A DNA stretch of 64,000 nt from Actinophytocola sp049647105. Lineage in GTDB: Bacteria; Actinomycetota; Actinomycetes; Mycobacteriales; Pseudonocardiaceae. The notes under the pieces are model-generated. The model saw nothing but the letters and a program-made list of their open reading frames with translations, had not been told where the DNA came from and did not search any database. Position 1 is the stretch's first letter, and each line of letters begins with the position of its first letter. The DNA is taken from the NCBI RefSeq assembly GCF_049647105.1, contig NZ_JBARWZ010000155.1:1-64000 (forward strand), given 5' to 3'. Shown piece by piece: positions 8,914 to 17,829 of this stretch. Both the position numbers and the translations under genes were made by a program.

Positions 8914-9750
8914 GTGGGCATCCCATTCCTCAAGGGGCACGGCACCGAGAACGACTTCGTGCTGCTGCCGGACCTCGGCGCCAAGCTCGAGCTGACCGTG
9001 GCGCGAGTCCGGGAGCTGTGCGACCGCCGCGCGGGCCTCGGCGCCGACGGCGTGCTGAGGGTCGTGCCTGCCAAGGCGGTCGACGACCGGCCCTCGGACG
9101 TGCCCGGCGACCTGTGGTTCATGGACTACCGCAACGGTGACGGCTCGATCGCCGAGATGTGCGGCAACGGCGTGCGCGTGTTCGCCCGCTACCTCGTCGA
9201 CGCCGGCCTGGTCGATGACCGTGAGTTCAGCATCGGCTCGCGGGCCGGTGTCCGCACGGTCACCGTCGACGAGCACGTCACGGTCGGCATGGGCCGCGCA
9301 CGGGTGACCGGGTCTTCGCTGGCCACCGTGGGTGGCGCGTCGGTGGCCGGGGTCGCCGTCAACGTCGGCAACCCGCATCTCGTGTGCGTGCTGGAGGACG
9401 ACGACAAGCTCGCATCACTGGACCTGACCGTGCCGCCCGCGTACGACCCGGCCGTGTTCCCGGATGGGGTGAACATCGAGTTTGTGGTGGTCGAGGCGCC
9501 GGACCGGCTGCGCATGCGGGTCCACGAACGTGGGGTCGGCGAGACTCGTTCGTGTGGCACCGGCACTGTGGCCGCGGTGACCGGCGTGCTCTACGGGCGT
9601 GGTGAGCACACCGGCACGGCCACCGTCGACATCCCCGGCGGGCGGGTGCGGGTGACGGTCGAGCCCGAACAGTCGACCCTGTCCGGACCAGCGGTCTTCG
9701 TGGCGAGCGGCGAGCTGGACCAGGCATGGTGGGACGCCATCAGGGAATAA
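8914..9750 (+). CDS. dapF: Diaminopimelate epimerase DapF
   Basis: Converts LL- to meso-diaminopimelate for lysine and peptidoglycan synthesis. The two catalytic cysteines are Cys83 (EMCGNG) and Cys214 (RSCGTGT), and the N-terminal KGHGTENDF substrate motif is present. The GTG at 8914 gives 278 aa, normal for the family, and lies 5 nt after the miaA stop; longer in-frame starts would overlap miaA. It is probably co-transcribed with miaA. Confidence 0.94.
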   Translation: MGIPFLKGHGTENDFVLLPDLGAKLELTVARVRELCDRRAGLGADGVLRVVPAKAVDDRPSDVPGDLWFMDYRNGDGSIAEMCGNGVRVFARYLVDAGLVDDREFSIGSRAGVRTVTVDEHVTVGMGRARVTGSSLATVGGASVAGVAVNVGNPHLVCVLEDDDKLASLDLTVPPAYDPAVFPDGVNIEFVVVEAPDRLRMRVHERGVGETRSCGTGTVAAVTGVLYGRGEHTGTATVDIPGGRVRVTVEPEQSTLSGPAVFVASGELDQAWWDAIRE

Positions 9751-9826
9751 CCCGGTCGATCCGGGCGCTGAAACATGGGACTATTCATGGGACAGCGAAA
9801 ACCGGAAAGACGGAGGGTTTCACCAC

Positions 9827-11290
9827 GTGACAGAGAATCTCATTCATCAGCAAGCCGACGAGCACGACGACGACGGGTTGACTGACCTGGCTGAGCTCTC
9901 TGCGGGTGAACTGGAGCTCTCCGACCGCGCCGCGCTGCGGCGGGTCGCCGGACTGTCGACCGAACTCTCCGACATCACCGAGGTCGAGTACCGGCAGCTG
10001 CGGCTGGAACGGGTCATCCTCGTCGGCGTCTGGACCGAGGGCACCGCCGCTCATTCCGAGGCGTCGCTCGCGGAGCTGGCCCGGCTCGCGGAGACCGCCG
10101 GTTCCGAGGTCCTCGAGGGACTCGTGCAGCGGCGTGACCGGCCCGACCCCTCCACCTACATCGGCTCCGGCAAGGTGCTGGAGCTGTCCGGGGTGGTCAA
10201 GGCGACCGGCGCCGACACGGTCATCTGCGACGGTGAGCTCTCGCCGTCCCAGCTGCGTCAGCTGGAGGCGAAGCTCAAGGTCAAGGTCATCGACCGCACC
10301 GCGCTGATCCTGGACATCTTCGCGCAGCACGCGCGGTCAAAGGCGGGCAAGGCGCAGGTCGAGCTGGCTCAGCTGCAGTACTTCCTGCCGCGCCTGCGCG
10401 GCTGGGGTGACGCACTGTCCCGGCAGGCCGGTGGCCGTGCGGGCGGCAGCAACGGCGGCGTTGGTCTGCGTGGTCCCGGTGAGACGAAGCTGGAGACCGA
10501 CCGCAGGCGCATCCGGCACAAGATCTCCAAGCTGCGCAAGGAGATCACCGCGATGGGCCCCATGCGGGAGACCATGCGGAGCCAGCGGCGGGCCAACCTC
10601 GTGCCGAGCGTCGCGATCGCCGGGTACACCAACGCAGGCAAGTCGAGCCTGCTCAACGCGCTGACCGGCGCGGGCGTGATGGTGGAGGACGCGTTGTTCG
10701 CCACCCTGGACGCCACCACGCGCCGGTCCACCACGGCGGAAGGCGGCGTCTACACGCTGACCGACACCGTCGGGTTCGTGCGGCACCTGCCGCACCAGCT
10801 GGTCGAGGCGTTCCGCTCCACGCTGGACGAGGTCGCCGACGCCAACCTCATCCTGCACGTGGTGGACGGTTCCGACCCGAACCCGGAGTGGCAGGTCGAG
10901 GCCGTGCGTGAGGTGCTCGGCGAGATCGCGGACCGGCGGGACGAGGTGCTGCCGACCGAGCTGGTCGTGGTCAACAAGACCGACGCGATGGACGAGCTGG
11001 CACTGACCAGGCTGCGGCACCTGCTGCCCGGTGCGGTCTTCGTGTCCGCGCGTTCCGGCATCGGGATCGGTGAGCTGCGGGAGCGGATCGGCGAGCTGCT
11101 GCCGCACCCGGAGGTCGAGATCGACGTGCTCGTGCCGTACGCGCGGGGCGAGCTCGTGGCCCGCGTGCACCGCGAGGGCGAGGTGCTCACCGAGCGCCAC
11201 ACCGAGCAGGGCACGCAGCTGTCCGCCAAGGTCAAGCCGGATCTCGCGGGTGTGCTGGAGAGCTTCTCCGTCAACGGCACCTCCGCCTGA
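9827..11290 (+). CDS. hflX: Ribosome-associated GTPase HflX
   Basis: Ribosome-splitting/rescue GTPase, 487 aa. The N-terminal HflX domain includes the QLRQLEAKL and DRTALILDIFAQHARS segments; a glycine-rich loop (GGRAGGSNGGVGLRGPGETK) precedes the G domain, which has G1 GYTNAGKSS, G3 DTVGF and G4 NKTD. GTG 9827 has GGAGG upstream. In mycobacteria HflX contributes to macrolide/lincosamide tolerance, of interest given the ABC-F gene at 21035. Confidence 0.93.
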   Translation: MTENLIHQQADEHDDDGLTDLAELSAGELELSDRAALRRVAGLSTELSDITEVEYRQLRLERVILVGVWTEGTAAHSEASLAELARLAETAGSEVLEGLVQRRDRPDPSTYIGSGKVLELSGVVKATGADTVICDGELSPSQLRQLEAKLKVKVIDRTALILDIFAQHARSKAGKAQVELAQLQYFLPRLRGWGDALSRQAGGRAGGSNGGVGLRGPGETKLETDRRRIRHKISKLRKEITAMGPMRETMRSQRRANLVPSVAIAGYTNAGKSSLLNALTGAGVMVEDALFATLDATTRRSTTAEGGVYTLTDTVGFVRHLPHQLVEAFRSTLDEVADANLILHVVDGSDPNPEWQVEAVREVLGEIADRRDEVLPTELVVVNKTDAMDELALTRLRHLLPGAVFVSARSGIGIGELRERIGELLPHPEVEIDVLVPYARGELVARVHREGEVLTERHTEQGTQLSAKVKPDLAGVLESFSVNGTSA

Positions 11291-11349
11291 CGGGGGGACC
11301 CGAGGCCGCTAACGTGGGTTTGGTCCATGGGCTTCGGGGAGGTGTGTCG

Positions 11350-12372
11350 GTGCGGTCGGTGACGCTTGCGTTCTTGCTGCCGTTGGGGTTGCTCATGGCG
11401 ACCCCGACGGCACACGCGCAGGTGCCCGCACCCGTGCCGGCGTGCACCATCACCGACCCCGAGCTGGGCGAGCTGTCCGGGCTCGTCGCCGACGGCGAGC
11501 ACTGGTTCGCGACCAACGACGGCGGCACGTCCGTGACCGTGTTCGTGCTCGGCAAGGACTGCCAGGTCCAGGACGTGATCACCGGTCCGATCGATCCCTA
11601 CGACGTCGAAGACCTGGCACTGGGCCCGGACGGCACGTTCTGGCTGTCCGACACGGGTGACAACGACGGCGACCGCGACACGGTCGCCTTGCTCTCCCTC
11701 ACCCCGGCGGGCGAGTCGACCCTGTACCGGCTCACCTACCCGGACGGCAAGCACGACGCGGAGGCGCTGCTGCTCGACCGGGCCGGGACTCCGTACCTCA
11801 TCACGAAGAGCCCGCTCGGCACCGCGGACGTGTACCGCCCGGCCGCGCCGCTGACCTCACCCGGCCCGACGCCGCTCGAACACGTCGTGTCCGTGCGGCT
11901 GTCCAGCACCGACACACCGGGCGGGCCGGTGCCGGGCGTCGTCGGTTCCGTGACCGTGACCGGCGCCGCGGCCACCCCCGACGGCACGGCCATCGCGCTG
12001 CGGACCTACACCGACGCGTACCTGTTCCCCGTGACGGACGGGGACATCGTCGCCGCGTTCTCGGCGAAGTCGGTGCGGGTGCCGCTGCCGAACGAGGCGC
12101 AGGGCGAGGCGATTGCGTTCCAGCCGGACGGGTCGCTGCTTTCCGCGTCGGAGGGCGTCGGCCAGCCGGTCACGGTCGTCGCGGGCGCGGCGCGGCTGGT
12201 GGCGCCGAAGCCGCCGCCGGTGAAGCCGGAACCGGAGTCCGCTTCGGACGTCTCGGAATCGCAACCGGCCGAGGACGGGCTACCGCCAATACCGGCCGCT
12301 GTTGTGACGATAGTGATGATCTCCGTCGTATATTTGCTGTTCCGCTGGCTACGCAGACGCAAGTCGTATTGA
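11350..12372 (+). CDS. Secreted, C-terminally anchored beta-propeller-like protein
   Basis: The signal peptide (VTLAFLLPLGLLM...TAHA) ends near residue 24. The ectodomain has repeated short beta motifs (ELSGLVADGEHWFATND, VEDLALGPDGTFWLSDTGDN) resembling esterase-like or SdiA-regulated propellers. A Pro-rich spacer leads to one C-terminal membrane span (VVTIVMISVVYLLF) and a basic tail, so it is anchored facing outside. Start: GTG 11350 with GGGGAGG 7 nt upstream. The substrate is unknown. Confidence 0.75.
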   Translation: MRSVTLAFLLPLGLLMATPTAHAQVPAPVPACTITDPELGELSGLVADGEHWFATNDGGTSVTVFVLGKDCQVQDVITGPIDPYDVEDLALGPDGTFWLSDTGDNDGDRDTVALLSLTPAGESTLYRLTYPDGKHDAEALLLDRAGTPYLITKSPLGTADVYRPAAPLTSPGPTPLEHVVSVRLSSTDTPGGPVPGVVGSVTVTGAAATPDGTAIALRTYTDAYLFPVTDGDIVAAFSAKSVRVPLPNEAQGEAIAFQPDGSLLSASEGVGQPVTVVAGAARLVAPKPPPVKPEPESASDVSESQPAEDGLPPIPAAVVTIVMISVVYLLFRWLRRRKSY

Positions 12373-12379
12373 CGAAAAA

Positions 12380-12426
12380 CCCGCGGCGATCGTGGGGAGG
12401 CTGGTCGGCACCACGATCGCCGCGGG
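12380..12426. terminator. Bidirectional intrinsic terminator between 11350 gene and lexA
   Basis: Perfect 16-bp stem (12380-12395 with 12411-12426, 15-nt loop), flanked by AAAAA on the left and TCCTTTTGTTTT on the right. It can therefore end transcription from both the plus-strand gene and lexA on the minus strand. Confidence 0.9.
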
Positions 12427-12480
12427 TCCTTTTGTTTTCGTTTCGTCGGCGTGCGGCGCGCCGAGAACTTCGTTCTCTTT

Positions 12481-13242
12481 CTAGAGCCTGCGCAATACGG
12501 CGACGACCTTGCCGAGAATGGTGGCGTCGTCACCCGGGATCGGCTCGTAGGCCTCGTTGTGCGGCATCAGCCAGACGTGGTCGTCCTTGCGTTTGAACGT
12601 CTTGACCGTCGCCTCGCCCTCGATCATCGCGGCCACGATCTCCCCGTTGTCGGCGGTGGGCTGCTGGCGCACCACCACCCAGTCCCCGTCGGTGATCGCC
12701 GCGTCGACCATCGAGTCACCCGCGACCCGCAGCAGGAACAGCGACCCCTCGCCGACGATCTCCTTGGGCAGCGGGAACACGTCCTCGACGGCCTCCTCCG
12801 CGAGGATCGGCCCACCTGCGGCGATGCGCCCCAGCACGGGGACGTACGCGGCGGTGGGCGTGGCGACCGCGACCTCTGGCGCGTCCTCCGCGGCCGCGGC
12901 GGACGCCGCGCGCACGGCGGCCGGGTCCATGTCCGGTGGCAACACCCCGATCGCCCTCGGCCGGTTCGGGTCGCGCCGCAGGTAGCCCTTCTGCTCCAGC
13001 GCCCGCAGCTGGTAGGCGACCGAGGACGTCGAGGTCAGGCCCACCGCCTCGCCGATCTCGCGGACGCTCGGCGGGTAGCCGAACCGCTCGACCCACGTGC
13101 GGATGACGTCGAGGACCTCCCGCTGCCGAACGGGCAACTCCTCGGCGTCCGCCTGTGCGATGTCGGGGAAACTGCGCAGGTTGCCCCGCAACGGCTTCCT
13201 CTTCGGGACGCCCTTCGGTATTCCTCCTGGTTTGCGTGGCAC
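12481..13242 (-). CDS. lexA: LexA repressor
   Basis: SOS repressor and self-cleaving S24 peptidase (253 aa). The winged helix-turn-helix spans residues 38-100 (PPSVREIGEAVGLTSTSSV). The cleavage site is Ala142-Gly143 (AAGGP); the catalytic dyad is Ser177 (GDSMVD) and Lys214 (TVKTFK). The linker is long and Ala-rich. A LexA box lies about 85 nt upstream, and a second serves the divergent LysM gene, matching lexA/Rv2719c. Confidence 0.96.
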   Translation of the reverse strand: MPRKPGGIPKGVPKRKPLRGNLRSFPDIAQADAEELPVRQREVLDVIRTWVERFGYPPSVREIGEAVGLTSTSSVAYQLRALEQKGYLRRDPNRPRAIGVLPPDMDPAAVRAASAAAAEDAPEVAVATPTAAYVPVLGRIAAGGPILAEEAVEDVFPLPKEIVGEGSLFLLRVAGDSMVDAAITDGDWVVVRQQPTADNGEIVAAMIEGEATVKTFKRKDDHVWLMPHNEAYEPIPGDDATILGKVVAVLRRL

Positions 13243-13327
13243 TGCATGCCTCCCTGCGCGCCGGCGCCAGCATGGCGACCGGAATGTTCGTGTGCGTCTT
13301 CGACGTTATCCGTAGGCAACCTGGAGA

Positions 13328-13343
13328 TCAAACACCTGTTCGA
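13328..13343. promoter_or_regulatory. SOS (LexA) box, lexA-proximal
   Basis: TCAAACACCTGTTCGA differs at one position from the actinobacterial consensus TCGAAC-N4-GTTCGA. It lies upstream of lexA and is presumably autoregulatory. Confidence 0.8.
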
Positions 13344-13407
13344 CGACACGCCGTGTGGGTCTCGTTTTTGTCGGTGCTCCGTGGTACAAAATCGCACGAA
13401 GGTTCGA

Positions 13408-13423
13408 TCGAACGACTGTTCGA
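13408..13423. promoter_or_regulatory. SOS (LexA) box, LysM-gene-proximal
   Basis: TCGAACGACTGTTCGA is a perfect palindromic match to the actinobacterial SOS box. It is 38 nt before the start of the LysM gene, a position where LexA would block its promoter. Confidence 0.92.
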
Positions 13424-13461
13424 TCTTCGCGCAGGTGTTCGAGAGTTGTCAGGAGGCGGTC

Positions 13462-13908
13462 ATGAGCGTGACGGCGCACAGGACAGGGGTCGATGCGCAG
13501 GTCCCGGCCCCGCGCACGGAACCGCGCGCGCCCGCGCGCGTGCTCCGGCGCGTACCGGCCCACCGTCCGCCGACGCGCAGGCGGGTCGTCCGGGTCGGCG
13601 CGTCGAGGGTGGTCGCGTCGTGTGCGCCGCGACGGCCTCGGTTGTCGGTCGCCGGGGTACTGGCGGTGGCGTCCGTGGCGTGCGCCGCGGTGGTCGGGCT
13701 CGGTGCGCTGTCGGGTTCCGTCGAGCCGATGGTCCCGTCGGAGACGACTGTCGTCCGGGTCCAGCCAGGGGAGAGCCTGTGGGAGCTGGCCGGCCGGGTC
13801 GCTCCTGGGTCCGACGCCTCGGCGGTGGTGGAGCGGATTCGCGAGTTGAACGGCGTGGACGGCGCCGTGCAGCCCGGGCAACCGTTGACCGTGCCGTTCG
13901 AGGGCTGA
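13462..13908 (+). CDS. SOS-controlled LysM membrane protein (Rv2719c/YneA-like cell-division suppressor)
   Basis: A 148-aa protein: basic, Pro-rich cytoplasmic N-terminus (1-60), one membrane span (62-84), then an extracytoplasmic LysM domain (96-146, VVRVQPGESLWELAGRV...PGQPLTVP). AGGAGG precedes ATG 13462. The divergent position from lexA plus a perfect LexA box match Rv2719c (ChiZ) of M. tuberculosis and YneA of Bacillus, which hold back division during SOS. There is no separate hydrolase domain, so I favour the suppressor role over enzymatic activity; that is inference. Confidence 0.85.
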   Translation: MSVTAHRTGVDAQVPAPRTEPRAPARVLRRVPAHRPPTRRRVVRVGASRVVASCAPRRPRLSVAGVLAVASVACAAVVGLGALSGSVEPMVPSETTVVRVQPGESLWELAGRVAPGSDASAVVERIRELNGVDGAVQPGQPLTVPFEG

Positions 13909-14339
13909 GTTCCGGTTCTGCCACCTTGTCGTTGCGTTGATCGCCTTCATTCGTTCCCGCTGTGCCGCTTCACCGCCTCCGCTGCCTAGCGCACGTCCTT
14001 CTTCCGGTCGGCCGGTACCCCTCGCGTGTCCGCGCGCGGCCCTGTGGCAACCTGCCGACCGCGTGCCAGTCGACACGCAACGTTCACGGGACACGGTCCG
14101 CGCCTCCTCGTAGCGTCGCCCTCCGGGTGACTCTGACGGGCTGCCCGGCTACCCGTAGTGGCAGTCATTCACGGCTTGTTCACGACCGCGTGTCGCCCTC
14201 GTGTCGACTTGCATCATGTGGCGTCTAGGCTTACCGTCGACCCCAACATCTAGTAGTTACACACCTGTAGTTAGTCCACAGGTTGGGGTGGACTTGTCCA
14301 CCGGTTATCCACATGTTGATCACGAGTTAGGGGTGACCC
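13909..14339. promoter_or_regulatory. nrdR leader: DnaA-box-like cluster and possible NrdR site
   Basis: A 431-nt gap without a convincing ORF. TAGTCCACA (14272), TTGTCCACC (14294) and a perfect TTATCCACA (14305) lie on the same strand, spaced 22 and 11 nt apart. Just upstream, ACATCTAGTAGTTA (14246) and ACACCTGTAGTTA (about 14261) are near-repeats that could be NrdR sites. The first 300 nt show nothing further I can name. Confidence 0.6.
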
Positions 14340-14804
14340 ATGCGTTGTCCGTTCTGCAGGCACTCGGACTCCCGGGTCGTCGACTCGCGTGAGGTGGACG
14401 ACGGGCAGGTCATCCGGCGCAGGCGTTCCTGCGTCAAGTGCAGCCGGCGGTTCACCACCGTCGAAGAGGCCGTCCTGGCCGTGGTGAAGCGCTCGGGAGT
14501 GACCGAGCCGTTCAGCCGCGAAAAGGTGGTCACCGGGGTGCGGCGCGCCTGTCAAGGCCGCCCGGTCGACGAGGACGCCCTGCAACAGCTCGCGCAGAAG
14601 GTCGAGGAGACGATCCGGTCGGCAGGCGCCGCCGAGGTGCCGAGTCACGAGGTGGGCCTTGCGATCCTGGGCCCGCTCGGCGAGCTGGACGAGGTCGCGT
14701 ACCTGCGCTTCGCCAGCGTGTACCGGTCGTTCTCGTCCATAGAGGACTTCGAGAAGGAGATCGCCGGCCTGCGCCGGCCGATCGAACAGGGTCACGACGA
14801 ATGA
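14340..14804 (+). CDS. nrdR: Transcriptional repressor NrdR
   Basis: ATP/dATP-sensing repressor of ribonucleotide reductase genes (154 aa). The zinc ribbon uses Cys3, Cys6, Cys31 and Cys34, followed by the ATP-cone domain (VVKRSG..EPFSREKV..GVRRAC). It lies 116 nt upstream of nrdJ, which it presumably controls together with itself, as in Streptomyces nrdRJ. Confidence 0.95.
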   Translation: MRCPFCRHSDSRVVDSREVDDGQVIRRRRSCVKCSRRFTTVEEAVLAVVKRSGVTEPFSREKVVTGVRRACQGRPVDEDALQQLAQKVEETIRSAGAAEVPSHEVGLAILGPLGELDEVAYLRFASVYRSFSSIEDFEKEIAGLRRPIEQGHDE

Positions 14805-14920
14805 GTAGAAGCCGCACACGTCGGCGCTACGGGGTAGGCAACAGGTCACGGCGGACGGTGGGTCCGCGCACGGGAGCGAACGTGGCCACACCGAAACGTG
14901 CGAGTAACGAGGGAGAAGTC

Positions 14921-17728
14921 ATGACGGAGACGGTGGGGACCGACAGGGAGGCCGCCACACCGCAGCGGCTGACGGTGCGGCGCGTGCACACGACCGAGGG
15001 TGTGCACCCGTACGACGAGGTCACCTGGGAACACCGCGACGTGGTGATGACCAACTGGCGCGACGGCACGGTGAACTTCGAGCAGCGGGGTGTCGAGTTC
15101 CCTGAGTTCTGGTCGGTCAACGCCACGAACATCGTCACCAGCAAGTACTTCCGCGGCGCGGTGGGCACGCCGGTGCGTGAGCACTCGCTGCGGCAGCTGA
15201 TCGACCGCGTCGTCAGGGCCTATGTGGACGCGGGCATCCAGCACGGCTACTTCGCCACGCAGGACGACGCCACGATCTTCGAGCACGAGCTGGTCTGGAT
15301 GCTGCTGCACCAGGTGTTCAGCTTCAACTCGCCGGTGTGGTTCAACGTGGGCACGTCGTCGCCGCAGCAGGTGTCCGCCTGCTTCATCCTCGCGGTCGAC
15401 GACACCATGGACTCGATCCTGAACTGGTACCGCGAGGAGGGCCTGATCTTCAAGGGCGGCTCCGGCGCGGGCCTGAACCTCTCGCGCATCCGCTCGTCGA
15501 AGGAGCTGCTGTCCTCCGGTGGCACCGCCTCCGGCCCGGTCTCGTTCATGCGTGGCGCCGACGCGTCCGCGGGCACCATCAAGTCCGGTGGCGCCACCCG
15601 GCGCGCCGCGAAGATGGTCGTGCTCGACGTCGACCACCCGGACGTCGAGGAGTTCATCGAGACCAAGGCCAAGGAAGAGGCGAAGATCCGCGTCCTGCGT
15701 GACGCGGGCTTCGACATGGACCTCGGCGGGTCCGACATCACCTCGGTGCAGTACCAGAACGCCAACAACTCGATCCGCGTGTCGGACGAGTTCATGCACT
15801 CGGTCGAGCAGAGCGGCACGTTCGGGCTGCGGTCCCGCACCACCGGTGACGTCATCGAAGAGGTCGATGGCAAGACGCTCTTCCGCAAGCTGGCGCAGGC
15901 CGCGTGGGAGTGCGCCGACCCGGGCATCCAGTACGACAGCACCATCAACGACTGGCACACCTGCCCCGAGTCGGGCCGCATCACCGCGTCGAACCCGTGC
16001 AGCGAGTACATGCACCTGGACAACTCCAGCTGCAACCTCGCGTCGCTGAACCTGCTGAAGTTCCTGCGCGAGGACGGCACGTTCGACGCGGAGCTGTTCG
16101 CGCAGTCGGTCGAGCTGATCATCACCGCGATGGACATCTCGATCTGCTTCGCGGACTTCCCGACCGAGCCGATCGCCGAGACCACGCGCAAGTTCCGCCA
16201 GCTGGGCATCGGCTACGCCAACCTTGGCGCGCTGCTGATGGCGACCGGTCACGCGTACGACTCCGACGGTGGCCGCGCGCTCGCCGCCGCCATCACCTCG
16301 CTGATGACCGGCACCGCCTACCGCCGCTCAGCCGAGCTGGCCGGTGTCGTCGGCGCCTACGACGGCTACGCCCGCAACGCCGAGGCGCACCAGAAGGTCA
16401 TGCGCAAGCACGCGGCGGCCAACGACCTGATCCGCACCTACCACCACAACGACGATTCGGTGCAGCGCCTCGCGACGCAGGAGTGGCAGCGCGGCCTGGC
16501 GATCGGTGCGAAGAACGGCTGGCGCAACGCGCAGGCATCGGTGCTGGCGCCCACGGGCACGATCGGCCTGATGATGGACTGCGACACCACCGGCATCGAG
16601 CCGGACCTGGCGCTCGTCAAGTTCAAGAAGCTGGTCGGCGGCGGCTCCATGCAGATCGTCAACCAGACCGTGCCGCGTGCGCTGAAGGCCCTTGGCTACC
16701 AGGACGAGCAGATCGAGGCGATCGTCGAGTTCATCGCCGAGCAGGGCCACGTCATCGACGCGCCGGGCCTGCGCCGCGAGCACTACGAGGTGTTCGACTG
16801 CGCCATGGGCGAGCGTTCGATCGCGCCGATGGGCCACGTGCGGATGATGGCCGCGGTGCAGGCGTTCATCTCGGGCGCCATCTCGAAGACGGTGAACATG
16901 CCGGAGGCGGCCTCCGTCGAGGACGTCGAGGAGATCTACTTCCAGGGCTGGAAGCTGGGTCTCAAGGCACTCGCCATCTACCGCGACAACTGCAAGGTCG
17001 GCCAGCCGCTGTCCGCGGGCAAGGGCAAGAACAACGGCAAGGAGGAGCCCGAGACGGTCATCGAGTACCGCCCGGTCCGCAAGCGCCTGCCGAAGAAGCG
17101 CCCGTCCCAGACGGTGTCCTTCACGGTCGGCGGCGCCGAGGGCTACCTGCACGCGGGCTCGTACCCGGACGACGGCCTCGGCGAGATCTTCGTCAAGCTG
17201 GGCAAGCAGGGCTCCACGCTGGCCGGCGTGATGGACGCGTTCTCGATGTCCATCTCGGTCGGCCTGCAGTACGGCATCCCGCTCGAGTTCTATGTCTCGA
17301 AGTTCCAGAACCTCCGCTTCGAGCCGGCAGGCATGACCGACGACCCGGACGTGCGGATCGCCACGAGCGTCCTGGACTACCTGTTCCGCAGGCTCGCGCT
17401 GGACTACCTGCCGTACGAGAAGCGTGCCCAGCTGGGCATCTTCACGGCGAACGAGCGCTCGGCCCAGCTGAACAACGACTACGGCCCGTCGGGTGACGTG
17501 GACCTGGAGGGCCTCGCCACCTCGGTCGACGCCACGCCGGTCGCGCCGAAGCAGGTGGCGGCCGCCAAGCCGAACATCCAGGAGGCCCACAGCTCCACCG
17601 AACTGCTGGAACTCCACCTCGGCAAGGCCGCCGACGCCCCGCTGTGCATGACCTGCGGCACGAAGATGCGCCCCGCTGGCTCGTGCTACCTCTGCGAAGG
17701 CTGCGGCTCGACGTCCGGCTGCAGCTGA
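14921..17728 (+). CDS. nrdJ: Vitamin B12-dependent (class II) ribonucleoside-diphosphate reductase NrdJ
   Basis: Adenosylcobalamin-dependent reductase that makes dNTP precursors (935 aa). Visible are the cysteines of the catalytic barrel (SACFI, NPCSEY, SSCNLAS), a long insertion, and a Cys-rich C-terminal tail (CMTCGTKM..CYLCEGCG) that relays reducing power. ATG 14921 is preceded by GGGAG; the frame remains open upstream but runs through nrdR. It operates without oxygen or metal cofactor assembly, but needs cobalamin. Confidence 0.95.
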   Translation: MTETVGTDREAATPQRLTVRRVHTTEGVHPYDEVTWEHRDVVMTNWRDGTVNFEQRGVEFPEFWSVNATNIVTSKYFRGAVGTPVREHSLRQLIDRVVRAYVDAGIQHGYFATQDDATIFEHELVWMLLHQVFSFNSPVWFNVGTSSPQQVSACFILAVDDTMDSILNWYREEGLIFKGGSGAGLNLSRIRSSKELLSSGGTASGPVSFMRGADASAGTIKSGGATRRAAKMVVLDVDHPDVEEFIETKAKEEAKIRVLRDAGFDMDLGGSDITSVQYQNANNSIRVSDEFMHSVEQSGTFGLRSRTTGDVIEEVDGKTLFRKLAQAAWECADPGIQYDSTINDWHTCPESGRITASNPCSEYMHLDNSSCNLASLNLLKFLREDGTFDAELFAQSVELIITAMDISICFADFPTEPIAETTRKFRQLGIGYANLGALLMATGHAYDSDGGRALAAAITSLMTGTAYRRSAELAGVVGAYDGYARNAEAHQKVMRKHAAANDLIRTYHHNDDSVQRLATQEWQRGLAIGAKNGWRNAQASVLAPTGTIGLMMDCDTTGIEPDLALVKFKKLVGGGSMQIVNQTVPRALKALGYQDEQIEAIVEFIAEQGHVIDAPGLRREHYEVFDCAMGERSIAPMGHVRMMAAVQAFISGAISKTVNMPEAASVEDVEEIYFQGWKLGLKALAIYRDNCKVGQPLSAGKGKNNGKEEPETVIEYRPVRKRLPKKRPSQTVSFTVGGAEGYLHAGSYPDDGLGEIFVKLGKQGSTLAGVMDAFSMSISVGLQYGIPLEFYVSKFQNLRFEPAGMTDDPDVRIATSVLDYLFRRLALDYLPYEKRAQLGIFTANERSAQLNNDYGPSGDVDLEGLATSVDATPVAPKQVAAAKPNIQEAHSSTELLELHLGKAADAPLCMTCGTKMRPAGSCYLCEGCGSTSGCS

Positions 17729-17737
17729 CCGATCGAT

Positions 17738-17778
17738 GAGTGTGGGGCGCAGGCCAGCGCGGTCGGCGCCCCACACTC
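17738..17778 (+). terminator. Terminator-like hairpin after nrdJ
   Basis: Perfect 13-bp stem GAGTGTGGGGCGC (17738-17750) with 17766-17778, loop 15 nt, 10 nt after the nrdJ stop. There is no T-tract, common for actinobacterial terminators. Confidence 0.7.
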
Positions 17779-17829
17779 GTGTCCGGCCGCCGACGCAACG
17801 CGGCTCGTGCCCAGCCGTCTCTTCCAGTG

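Noticed and set aside
12451..13461. N-terminal two thirds of the plus-strand frame leading into the LysM gene
   Set aside because: It runs antisense through lexA; the LysM gene has its own Shine-Dalgarno and ATG at 13462.
15904..17496. 530-aa ORF inside nrdJ
   Set aside because: Off-frame shadow; NrdJ motifs are in the frame starting at 14921.
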